Part shown: one piece after another, positions 22,191-32,954 of the stretch | Layout of the letters: the number at the start of each line of letters is the position of its first letter | How positions within the stretch are numbered: position 1 is the first letter of the stretch | NCBI GenBank assembly: GCA_003290165.1 | Contig: QNQO01000677.1 | Span: forward strand, 248,001 to 312,000 | Direction of reading: 5' to 3' | Source: Berberis thunbergii | Lineage: Eukaryota > Streptophyta > Magnoliopsida > Ranunculales > Berberidaceae | Length of the DNA stretch: 64,000 nt | Translations under genes and position numbers: made by a program | Notes under the pieces: model-generated | Database searches by the model: none | Seen by the model: the letters and a program-made list of their open reading frames with translations, nothing else | Told to the model about the DNA's origin: nothing

Positions 22191-23040
22191 CTTCTGGTTC
22201 ATCTCAACACCTAGTCTGCCCAGCGCGGATGTCGATAGTTTAGGAAGTGGAAGTCTAATCAGCGTTATTATACCTGGTGATGACAAATCACCAGGGATCG
22301 TTGCCCCCTTCAAGGACAACAACCATCAAACCCGATTAGTTAAGCCTAGATGATGACAACTTCTGATCAAAGCCCAGATCTGTAGCTTCTATTGTGCGGA
22401 TGCAGATGGTTTGGAAGGTGGGAGCCTAGTCAGTTTTGACTGATGTCGACGGTTTGCCACGAAACCACTGCTCTTCTACAAACCATGGTCGCCGAATTAT
22501 CAACCCCAGACTTGTAGCTTACTCTGCGAGCGTGTAGATAGTTTGGAAGGTGGGAATCTAGTCAGTCCCGAACTGATTCCGACGGCTTTCCACGGGACCA
22601 CTGCTCTTTTATAAACCATGGTCGTCGAAAACCTCCAAATTTGTAGCTCGATGCACACCGGTATAGATGATTTGGAAGGTGGGAGCCTAGTTAGTCTCGA
22701 ACTGATTTTGACGGCTTGCCATGAGACCACTATTATTATACAAACCATGGTCGTTGATTCCCCTCGTTCTAAACTTGTAGTCTACTCCGCACCGTTTAGA
22801 TGGTTTGGAAGGTGGGAGCCTAGTCAGTCCCGAACTGATGTCGACGGCTCGTCAGGGGATCATCGCTCTTCAACAAACCATGATCGCCAAATTCTCACAA
22901 CCCAAACCTGTAATCTGCTCCCCACGGGTATAAATGATTTGGAAGTTGGGAGCCTAGTTAGCCCCGACTGATGTCAACGGCTCGCCACGCGACCACCACT
23001 CCCTTTCAATACAGCGGTCGCCGAGGTAAATCACAATTCG
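22190..23040 (+). repeat. T1 3'-region tandem array, about 131-bp unit
   Basis: TTTGGAAGGTGGGA or a close variant recurs at 22410, 22542, 22671, 22804 and 22938 (spacing 132, 129, 133, 134). Each unit also has CTGATGTCGACGGCT, GACCACTGCTCTTCTA and ACAAACCATGGTCG. Degenerate units precede, from about 22190. The array lies where T2 and T3 have theirs. ORFs here (for example 22618-22971) are repeat-derived. Confidence 0.9.
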
Positions 23041-23616
23041 GGCAGTGTCTACATGCTCGCACAGGCTGACATTCCATTATCAGCAATGGCCACTCGCACC
23101 GACCTAAAAACCAACGCACTAACACACGAACGAACGCTACATGGAGTGTCAGCTCAAGCTTATGGAACTTTGACCCAGGATAAACACTCTAGCTCTGAGA
23201 CAATGCATGTGCTCGGCTACCACAGTTCACTCATGCCAGCAACCGAACTCGACAGTCATATACGTAAATTAAGTCCCTAGTGGCTTACCTCAAGGATGAG
23301 CTGCAATTTCGGAAGCGTAGCCCACTACTAACTCATTCGAAGAACACACACTATTGGGTGTAAGTAAGCAATAGTGACTCTAAGACCTCATAGAAGTACA
23401 TGTCAAAATCACCCACGATGTAAATGGTCAAACTCTCAATAACAGGCAGACAACTTGGCTTCCTGCTGACCCAATCAGACCCGTGTCAAATTGAAATGAC
23501 AATGTAAAATGGAAAGCGTGAGATAGGGAGACCGAACACAATACGGGCATAAAGTTTACTAAAAAGAAACATTTTTTCATTAACGGTTGAAACAAAAAAG
23601 TACAAGTACACAAAGT
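23041..23616. other. T1 spacer between tandem array and antisense ORF
   Basis: No recognisable gene. The plus frame at 23053-23280 (starts MLAQADIPLSAMATRTDLKT) is of unknown value. Confidence 0.3.
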
Positions 23617-24926
23617 TTATTCCTTTCCTGGAAGGGACACAGAAACTGGAGAACTAAGCTTAACGGTGGAAGGAGCATGAGTTGCATTCGTACGCGCCTT
23701 AATGTGAGCATCATGATCCGGATCACCCTCTTCTTCTGATGACGTAAAGACCATTGATAGGTCTGCGTATGACATCTTCTTATAATTCTCGAGGTTCCAT
23801 TCCAGATGTTCTTCCTTCATTAGCGCCAACAACTTTAATCCCATGCATGGCCCAACAAAATTAACATTTGCCTTGCGCCCTGAGAAGTTCTTCCTTGTGC
23901 GCCTTCGCTTTAGGAAGTTCACGCTCTAACAGCTCCAGCTTGCCAGTCAATGCATAAGCCTGAGATGGCTCCATAGCCAGACTACTCTTAACAACACTGA
24001 GCTCATGTTGTTCTAGGTTAAGCTGGTCTTCAGCCTTCCTCGCTACTCAAGCATTGAATTCCACGTCGACCTTTAACTACTTCTTCTGAGCAACCCATTC
24101 AATCTCATTTATAGCTTTCTCCTCAACAAAAGACCGCAACTCAAAATGTGTCTTAGCCGTAGCTTCCTGCACAACCTCTAGGACCTCAAGACGAATCCTC
24201 TGAGTCTCAGCAACAATGGTTGACTATTCCAACCTCCTATCCTCAATTTGCTTCCTCAGCAGCTCAATTTCAAAAAGCACATCAGAGTACAACTTCTGCA
24301 TATTTGAGAATACACGCACCATGGTGTACACCCTCTCACGAGCCGCCTCAACCTCCATCCCAGAAATAGCCACCTGGCTCAAATGAGACGTCCCTAGCAT
24401 AAGGTGCTCTAAACCTTTGTCATACGCCCTTCTAGCGTATCCTCCTCGAGTTTTGGAGTGTGGTCTATCAGCCAGCTATGACACTTGCTTATATGCTTCT
24501 TTAAAGCATAGTCCACGTCAACCTCCTAGTGCCAAGCCTAGTTGCTCATCTTTACTACGTTCAGAGCAAACAAACTTATCCACGCGCCCAGATGGAGTTC
24601 TCCCGGACACGGAATTACGCCAACACTACCCTTTGTAGTCGCCACTACACCCAAGCCCTCCTCTATGGCCTTCCCTTTATCACCAACAACTGACCCTTTA
24701 TTGCGAAACAACTCAGTGGAAACTGAAAGGAGAGATGGAAGCGAATTGTCCAACGGACCCTCCATCACCTTGATATACGATTGAAACGAGATGGGGAACA
24801 CTGCAGACTACAAGAAGGATGACCCACATCACCGCGGCTACTGCCAAATGATTTATTAGGGGAGCGATTGAAATATGGGACCTCAGGCAAATCCTTATCA
24901 AAAACCTCCAATTTGGATTGGTCAGC
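23617..24926 (-). pseudogene. T1 antisense ORF, C-terminal half
   Basis: Continues from 34929 across the nested element. On the minus strand from 24926: KLEVFDKDLPEVPYFNRSPN, VMEGPLDNSLPSLL, NKGSVVGDKGKAIEEG, then a long heptad-rich, Glu/Lys/Leu-rich stretch (24410-23900: for example MVRVFSNMQKLYSDVLFEIE), then YKKMSYADLSMVFTSSEEEG and an end at 23617 (...SLPGKE). Stops and shifts at about 24538, 24505, 24090 and 23930 break it. Homologous to 1-428, to T2 39941-42550 and to T3. The coiled coil suggests self-association; the function is unknown. Confidence 0.7.
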
Positions 24927-26724
24927 TAATGGATATTTTATTAACCTAAATTAATAAGATAATAAACCCTACTTGTAATACCACAAGTGCACGACCGTCT
25001 AACTAGTAGACAGTGGCAAATACGGGTCGATCCCACGAGGATTGACGAGACAGTCAAATTCTAAGATTTATTTAAACTAATTTAGAGTTGGGGGTTGCAG
25101 CAAATGAAAATTACTAAATTAAGATAATGAAATTGAACACTTAAAATTAAACTAGTAAAATGATGAGAAAGTAGACCGAGACATCGAATCCACCACAGGT
25201 TCTTTGAGATTTGTTTAATCCAAATTATTGTTTTCAAGAATCAACACTACTAACCTAAAGATTAATCTAAGTTCACAATTGACTTCAGCAAAGGCATAGA
25301 CCCCTAGCATTGCATGTCGTTCTACGATACACACAATCACAAGTTTATTTTAACTAATTGTAAACCCCTAGCATTGCATGTCTTCTTACGGCACAGACAA
25401 TTACAGATTCAAATTAAATGATTAAAGTAGGCTTTGAATATCAACAAAGGGAACTTCTAACTATCGATTAGTCTAGATAATTATTCTGCATATAATGGGT
25501 GAAAGAAAATTATTGAAATTCAGAAATCAACTGTATTTAATGTTCAAGCATATATAAAACAATAAATTTAGATACAACAAACTCTAGGAAACCCTGTGGT
25601 TTCATTTTCGCCTCGACACGGAGTTTAGAAGATCATAGTGGATGAGATCACAACATAAGTGGAGGTTGAATTCATCTCAGTACGAACATGCATCTCGAGA
25701 AAGAATGTAAACGCTCTGTGATGGGTCTGACAAGATTCGGCGGTGCAAATAGCCTAATTAAAAAATTAGTTATTCCTCGCTCATTTTTCTGCGTTTCTTC
25801 CTCACTGAGCTCCTCGCGAGCTTCTTTTATGCTTCCCTGTTCTCCCTGTTGTGAGCTACTCTGGTGCCTACAAAAGAGAGGGAGGGATGGAAGAACAGAG
25901 AGAGAAAATGAAGAGACACGAAGGAGGTGGAGTTGTGGGTGCTGGTATGTGCGCTCTCTATGTCTGGGCTGCTCGGTTCTGTCGCGAGGTGGCGTGGGTT
26001 GATGAAGAAGAAGAACAGGCAAAGAGAGAGACGAGAGAAGAGAGAAAAGGGTTGCTGTGTGGCTACTGTTTGGCGTGATGGAACATGGAAGAGAAGGACT
26101 AGGAATAGAGGCTGCTCTGTTAAGGTGGTGGTGTGTGTGGGTCTATTGGCTGCGAGATAGGGGAGGGAAATAGGAAGGAAGAGAGAGAAAACAAAGAGAC
26201 ATGAATGAGGGGTGAGGAGAACAGTGTGCGAGAGAGAGATGGATGAGGAAAGAAGGCGAGGTGGCGGCTGATGGTTGTGGCTGGTGGTGTTGTTAGTCAG
26301 TTGCAAGATAGGGTAAGGGGAGAGGGAAGTGTTGTTCGGCCTCCTCTGTTGCTGCTTTGTTGAGGGTTGGCTGAAAGGGAGAGAAATAGAGAAGGTGCTC
26401 TGTTTGTTTGTGTGGAGGAAGCAGGGACGCAAGTGAGATGGTGGTGATGGTGAGGTGATCGCGCTGTCGGTCCTTCTATCGAGTGAGGTCACCGGCAGGG
26501 TGGATGTGGCGTGATGGCTGGAAAAAGAGAGAAGGGGAAAGAAACGTAGGAAAATAGATGGAAGAGAAGGGAGAGAGGAAACCTAAATAGCGTTCTCCTC
26601 TTTCCTTGTTAGGTTGGGTTTGAGGTTCTAGGTCAACTTTGGGGCTTGGGCTTAGGTTAAATTATGTGGACCTAAGTTTTTTTGGGTTAGGTTTAGACAC
26701 GTGACCTGCTACTTTGTATCACCA
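24927..26724 (-). repeat. 3' LTR, lacking its first ~170 bp
   Basis: Aligns with the LTR at 32955-34923; over about 215 sampled bases (25010-25225) I count roughly 18 differences, near 8%. The alignment stops at 26724, about 170 bases short of the outer end seen in the 5' LTR and in the solo LTR at 12920. No polypurine tract lies next to it, so a deletion removed both. The 221-codon minus frame at 25827-26492 is Ser/Pro/Leu-rich low-complexity sequence in the LTR. Confidence 0.85.
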
Positions 26725-28850
26725 CAAATATTATGACTCAATAAATTTTCAAAACATGGTAACTTGATCATTCTATCTATTATCCTCAGAGTAATAATCT
26801 AATTGCCAAAAATTTCAGAAAATAACTAACAGTGTCACAATAATATATCAAAGAGTCTAACAACTATTTAATAATACCCAAAGGTTAAATAAATTTCATC
26901 AATTATTCTCAACTCGAAGTGTGTGTGTGTGTGTGCATGGTCTTATCAACATAACTTTCTTTTTATCAGTAAATATACGACTAGATAACCTTGGATAGTA
27001 TGCTTCGACTACAAATATCTCTTGTCACTTAGAAATGAATCACTAAGAGATTGGTTAGTTATCACTCAGTTTATATGTGAAAAAAGAATAAGTTACGGAA
27101 ATACAAACATCTCACTTATAATAACCATGAAAAATTGACTTTTAAAAGAATGAAATGAATATGATCTCATGGACAGGAATATCAATTACTTTGAGAATGT
27201 TGAATCAAACTCCATAGTTCTTGTCTATTTAATCTCCACCTCTATGAACCATGCTTTTACTTAAGATCAATTAGGTCTTTATTAGGTTGTAATGAGACTA
27301 AGATTTTGGCGAAGAATAATGGAAAAAGATATGAAAAAATTCTCTGAGACTGGATACACCCTTTAATAAACACTGGAGGCTCTGAAGCGTAAACCAATGT
27401 TGTACACCATTAATTTTTCTTCCTTCAAAATTCTTCTTCATATTTTTCTTTTTTTCTTTGAAGCATCAATTTTTTTTTTAATCAACAACATGTTTTCCCC
27501 TCTACACAATAAAACATTTTAGTCTCAAGGATTCATGGAATATTTAGTTTCAACTCTTTTTATTTGCCCATTCCAAAAATATATCAACCATACACATTCT
27601 TAGAGACATTGGGTAAGGATAAAAATAGTATGGGATATTACTCCCTAACTAGAGTGGGTAATGAAGATAGGGTTAGCAAAGAAAAAGTCTATTTAAAGGC
27701 TCAAAGGGCTGCAAATGAATATTTATCATTAGGTAGGCTAAAAGGCTAAAGAACAGTTCAAAGAAAAAAATAAATGCATATATCACTTCTTAAGCTCTAG
27801 TCAGTATTATGACATCTCAACTAAAAAAACCAAGAAGTTGTAGTCTAATAATTCAATTTTAACGTCATTCTCAAAGCAATCAATAAAAGAAATAAGAATA
27901 ACGAGATCATCAACGAAATAATGCGGACTCAAGAAAAGTCAAAGTTTATTTAATAACCCTCAAGAAAAATAGAATGTCTCGAAACTCACAAGGGTTAAGT
28001 TTCCACTATTATTCTAAGGTTTTCTAGTTAATATCTTACTGATTAACTTCAAATTATGCTAACTTGACTTATAGTGCAAGACTGGTCTAGTAAAAAAATA
28101 TCATAAAATATATTTAACTTAAAGATAATATCAAACCATATGTTTTCCTATTGATATATAAAAGTACAAGTGAAAGCATGCATTCCTCAAATTTAAAGGC
28201 ATACTTGAAAACACATCCTCTTCATTGGAAAGGAACTTAGACTTTGAATGCATTTTCAAATGAAAAATTTTCACACAATCATAATTAACTATGTATTCAA
28301 TGAAGATTGAGTAGAACACAATAGTCAATTGTGAAATACATTTCAGCTAAAATTTTTCGAAGAATGCAGAAAAACTCATAAACCTCACCCCCAAACCTAA
28401 ACCAAACATTGTCCTTAATGTATAAAATGATGATCATGACAAATACAGAAAAAAGAAAAGATGAGAGTTAGAGTGATATTACCATGGGAAAGTTTTTACC
28501 AATTTCGATGAAATCGTCCACCAATAAACGCTAAAAAACATAAGAATTGTGGACTCGTCGTGATAAATTGATAAAAACAATACAGGACAAAAAATATATA
28601 CAAATGAAAAAAAGTTGCATGCATCAGTTATAAGTCAAAATTGTTACGAAGCTAACGAGTATGAGTGAAATGCAACTAGAAATAACTTGAAAATCAATCC
28701 AGACTTACCATAATGACACAACTGAAGCTAGGCTGCCTCCTAAGAGCGCTTGGTTTAACGTCATCAGCCCAACATATATTATTTCTCATAAATGATGTAC
28801 CATGAAATGACAAGGAAGAACATAGAAAACACTCCCCCAAACCTAAACAC
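26725..28850. other. Internal non-coding part of gag-only element
   Basis: AT-rich, no ORF above chance and no polymerase motif in any frame that I could see. Contains a short (TG)n at 26921-26935. This is where a full Athila element would carry RT-RNase H-integrase. Confidence 0.5.
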
Positions 28851-29465
28851 TTAGTCCACGATGTTGACTAAATCATATAGCAACAACCGAAAAAGTTGAG
28901 GATCTGTCCAACACATAATAGCATCCACATGCAGCACAACAGAAACTAACACATCCCTAAAATGACGAAGACGCCATGCAAAATCATAGAGAAAATGCAA
29001 CCGAACCCGCGGTCGTAAAGAAGTCATAGGAATCTGGAGCAAAAAGTTGTCACCAACATGGATATCCAGCAAATAATTCTTTCCTATTCCTAAAAAGGTA
29101 CATCCTATGTGTGGTGTCAAATCAGAAGATTGAATGTGTTGCATAATAGGATGGTCAAAACTAAAATCATCCCTTAAAAACAAGGGATCCACATAGGTAG
29201 CATCAATTACTATTAAAAGGATGGAAAAATGTATGTCTATAGATATATCAGATGGTACAGGCTCATGATCATAACAAAATGAATTGCACAAAGATGGTGA
29301 GCTAGACAGCTCAACAACACCCCCAAACCTGGAATCAAAACTATCTATGGGATGTATTCTCTTCAAAGAATATTGAGAATCAGACTTCATGTAGGAATCA
29401 CTAGGAGGACATATGTAAAATGACTCATCATGAAAATGTGAAAAAGGGAATGGGTCAGAAAGCAA
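28851..29465 (-). CDS. Unrecognised 204-codon frame downstream of protease
   Basis: Open without stops from 29465 to 28851, in sense with gag. It has aromatic/Asp-rich repeats (LSDPFPFSHFHDESFYICPP start) and ends ...LLLYDLVNIVD. It does not resemble RT or integrase. It could be a residual ORF specific to this non-autonomous family. A 204-codon open frame in an otherwise decayed element is mildly surprising. Confidence 0.4.
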   Translation of the reverse strand: MLSDPFPFSHFHDESFYICPPSDSYMKSDSQYSLKRIHPIDSFDSRFGGVVELSSSPSLCNSFCYDHEPVPSDISIDIHFSILLIVIDATYVDPLFLRDDFSFDHPIMQHIQSSDLTPHIGCTFLGIGKNYLLDIHVGDNFLLQIPMTSLRPRVRLHFLYDFAWRLRHFRDVLVSVVLHVDAIMCWTDPQLFRLLLYDLVNIVD

Positions 29466-29494
29466 TAGTACTAGCAGAAGGGTTCAATTTTTAC

Positions 29495-29785
29495 TCACTC
29501 AGTGGAAGGAATTCCACTTGAGACTTCCATGTGTAACCCCGAATCCATAATAAGGGTTGAATCAAGCAAAACATTCACCTCCTTAATGAAATCATCAATA
29601 TCAAAGTCTAAACCGAAGTGAGTCAAACATGCTGCTAAGGGATCATCTGATGTAGACTGCAAGAAAGAATTCTCCACCGAGCTCTCAATCATGTTAACTT
29701 CACAAACATCCTCGGACTCAGGAGGTTGTTGGCTTACATTAAAAACATTGAGTTTGACGGTCATGTTGCCAAATGATAGTTTCAT
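29495..29785 (-). pseudogene. Protease-RT linker of Athila-type polyprotein
   Basis: Reads MKLSFGNMTVKLNVFNVSQQ then SEDVCEVNMIESSVE and SDDPLAACLTHFG, the conserved linker that follows the protease in Athila-type gag-pol polyproteins (the FGNMT-LNVFN and EVN motifs). The RT that should follow is absent. Confidence 0.65.
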
Positions 29786-30013
29786 GATTCCATTCCCATA
29801 GTTAATAATAGCATTAGATGTGGCAAAAATGGACGACCCAAAATAATTGGAATTTGATTGGAGGGGTTGTGAACAGGTTGTGTATCAAGAACTATGAAGT
29901 CTAATGGAAAATATAATTTTTCAACCTTAATGATCACATCCTCTAGCGGGGAATTCTGATTGGCCTATCTACCAATTGCAGTGCTATTTTAGTCGGTTTT
30001 AGTCCGTCGAGAC

Positions 30014-30511
30014 CTAATTGCTCATAAACAGAGTATGGCAACAAATTAACACTTGCCCCCAAATCCAACATGCGTTATCAATCATATGATCACCGACAAC
30101 ACAAGAAATAGTCGGGCACCCAGGATCTCTATACTTAGGTACAGTTTTGTGTTGAATAATTGAGCTTACTTGCTCGGCGAGGAAGGCTCTATTTTGCACA
30201 TGTAGCTTTCACTTCTGTGTGCAAAAATCCTTCAAAAATTTGGCATAGATAGGATTTTTCTTAATAACATCGAACAATGGAGTATTAATGTGAACTTGTT
30301 TAAAAATTTCCATTACATCATTAGCATTTGTTCCTTTCTTTGCTAGAGCTAACAGTGATGGAAATGGTGCCCTTGGCAAATAAGATGCCTGAGTGGGGTC
30401 AAAGTCAAGAGGCACATCTTTAGAAGGTGAGGCTTTATCAGCCTCCCTATCAGATGGAGATGCACCCTGCTTTGACTTAAATGGAGATGCAACGACACTC
30501 GAATCAGACAC
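30014..30511 (-). pseudogene. Athila-type gag C-terminus and protease
   Basis: 30511-30209 carries LPRAPFPSLL, DVMEIFKQVHINTPLFDVI and YAKFLKDFCTQK, the usual lead-in to the protease. 30199-30014 carries LAEQVSSIIQ, KYRDPGCPTISCVVGD. In a neighbouring frame the active-site word DLGAS and the NLLPYSVY segment follow (about 30060-30010), so a 1-base shift lies within the protease. The aspartic Asp is therefore still encoded, but the frame is broken. Confidence 0.75.
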
Positions 30512-30790
30512 TTGTACCCGATTTTCAACCTGTTTTCCACTCCTAAGGGTAGTAATAGATTGGACATCTTCATGGCGTGACTCAGATGTACTACCAACTG
30601 CTAATTGACCCTTCAGGTTTGGAACAGGTTGACTAGGAAATCTCCCTAGCTCTCTCTCAGAAAAAGACTAAGTAATCTTACTCTCTCAAGTCTATTGAGG
30701 GCTTGAGATTGGTGTTGAGTCGTGGCTTTCAACTCAGATATGTCCTTAGAATTCTACTCAATGATACTTTCTAAGTGCTGCAAAAACCGA

Positions 30791-31902
30791 TTAACCATTT
30801 CTTCTAAAATTTGATGTGTTGGATGGAGGAACTTGGTTAAGGTGGGGCCTAACAGGGCTAGAGGCTTGAGGAGCCTCAGAGACAACAACAGGTACCCCTT
30901 GGTGTGGGCCATGGGCCCAGGAGAGACTTGGATGTTTGGCGAACCCTAAATTGTAATAGTTTGGTTGCGAATTATTGCCAGGTCGCCGCGTCGCATTAAA
31001 AGAGTTGACTTGCTCAGCATAGTATGCAGGATAATCGTTTTGCAAGTTACAAGTGTATATTGAATGACAATGACTTGAACATGCAACACAGACTTCAGAC
31101 GAATCGTTTGCGAAAAGTGCAGCAGGTTGAGTCAAATTCAAAAGCACATCTGTCTTTTGAGTCATGGTCATAACAACCGTCTCTAACTTCGAGGCAGAAG
31201 GGGGGTGAACAAATGTATCTCTAACTTCATATATACCGCCCTTACGCCTATTAGACTACTTTCTAAAATAATCCCATTGCTGAGAATTTTCTGAAAGCGT
31301 CTCAATGAATTCCCATATTTCATTAATGCTCATTTTCATTAGTGACCCACCACTAGTGACATCAATCATACGACGGTTTTGAAGAGTTAAACCATCTTGG
31401 AAGTATTGAACTAGTCGCCACTTCTCAAATCCGTGATGGGGACACCTGATAATGAGTTCATGAACCTTTCTAAGCATTCATAGAAATGTTCGCCCTCTTT
31501 TTGCTGAAAATTAGATAAATCTCGTCGAAGGGCGTTCGTTTTATGAATGGGGATGTACTTTGTCAAGAAATTTCTTGACAACGCATCCCATGATGTCATG
31601 GATCTTGTCTCTATTGCATTTAACCAAGATTTCGTCTTATCTTTCAAAGAAAAAGGAAACAACCTAAGACAGACCGAATCGTCAGAAAAGTTTTGGTATT
31701 TCAGGGTGGCGCAGATGTCAAGAAACTCTTTGACATGAAGATATGGGTATTCTTTTTCAAAACCATAAAAAGAAGGCATCATATGAATAATAGATGGTTT
31801 GAGTTCGAAACTGTTTACATTTGTCTCAGGTAAGACTATGCAAGACGGAACACTACTAGAAAGAGGGGAGAAATAATCCTTAAAGGCCTTCCCCTCAGCC
31901 AT
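30791..31902 (-). pseudogene. Athila-type gag
   Basis: ATG at 31902 (MAEGKAFKDYF). Residues 40-150 are a retrotransposon gag core: FLDICATLKYQNFSDDSVCL, LFPFSLKDKTKSWLNAI, FLTKYIPIHKTNALR, GEHFYECLERF. A frame change near 31420 leads to CPHHGFEKWRLVQYFQDGLT (31430-31370) and to 31256. After a stop, 31171-30791 has the zinc knuckle CVACSSHCHSIYTC, an exact CX2CX4HX4C, then FAKHPSLSWAHGP. So the capsid and nucleocapsid parts are both present, with at least two breaks. Confidence 0.85.
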
Positions 31903-32954
31903 CTCAATGGATAAGGATGATGAACCTAAATAGGTAATGGGGACTTCAAAGAACTCCTCGAATTCTTGTCATACAAGTCTACTATTAGAATCATGCATCT
32001 AGGTATGCATAAACTACTAGATAACGAAGGTTCAAAGTCAACACTCCTAAATAGGCTTCAATTTTTATTTTTTTATTTTAATTTTTTTAATTAAATTTTT
32101 TTAAATGCAAGCCTAACCGCTATATGAAGATGACCTAACTCTAAAAAAATAAAAACAACGAAACCCTAAATGATGCACAAACAAAATGAATGGAAGACGA
32201 CCCTAGAGCTTTACTTTACTAATGCAAGGCTGAAATTCAATTAAATTTACCTAGCCGTGGGAGAGCCACAGTAATTTCCTATCAGTTCGCCACTACAGAG
32301 TTGCTCCTACCTTTTTTTCCATTTTTTAGCTCAAAGTGAAATGCATGTTCAAGAACTATTCCCAAATAGGATATGTTCCTTCACTCGACCACTTTAAGCT
32401 ATCAAACGTCCAAAGAAGGTCCCTATGAGCGTCACGCATGTTCTAGATAATTATCTTGCCTTAAATTTTAAATAGTGAAGGCCTAGGTTCGCAACCCTAA
32501 AATAGATGGTGATTAACCAATCCGCGGGAAAGGGTACGGAAGTTTCAACTCAATCCTGCCATTATTAAAATTTGCATGCAATACTACCTAGAACAAGCAA
32601 AACACTAGTGATTGCACAGAAACCGCGTGCAGATCCGGTGGGTAGAAGTTACCTCCGGTATGAACCTCTTTCGGGTTACTTGCGAAGCCGGGTTGAAGTC
32701 AATTTCTGAGAGTTTCCTCGCGAATTGCAATATTTCACTTCGTTTCCACTTGAGCTCCTATGTGTGTGACCGCCTACAAAATAAATGCAAAAATAATTCA
32801 AACTCAAGCAAATAAAACAAATAAGAAAGTGACTCATAACACTGTTCCTAAAAATAAAATTAAACCTAATTTAGAAACTGGCAAAAACAACCATAGATTT
32901 TGATTGTACTGTTACAATCCCCGGCAAGTGCACAACAAGTGAATCGTTCCCACT
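31903..32954 (-). other. Leader of gag-only element, with primer-binding region
   Basis: Next to the 5' LTR, the minus strand reads TTGTGCACTTGCCGGGGATTG (32935-32910), matching the TTGGCGCCGTTGCCGGGGATT block found at this position in many Athila-type elements. This fixes the element's orientation. The rest to the gag ATG is non-coding. Confidence 0.6.

Noticed and set aside
22190..23040. CRISPR-like array
   Set aside because: Units of about 131 bp repeat over their full length, with no short repeat/unique spacer pattern, in a plant retrotransposon.
25827..26492. 221-codon minus frame, the longest in the window
   Set aside because: It lies wholly in an LTR, is Ser/Pro/Leu/Thr low-complexity, and is broken in the sister LTR at 33800-34350.
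28000..28800. RT domain of the gag-only element
   Set aside because: No YxDD, no LPQG or SPF-type motif in any minus frame.
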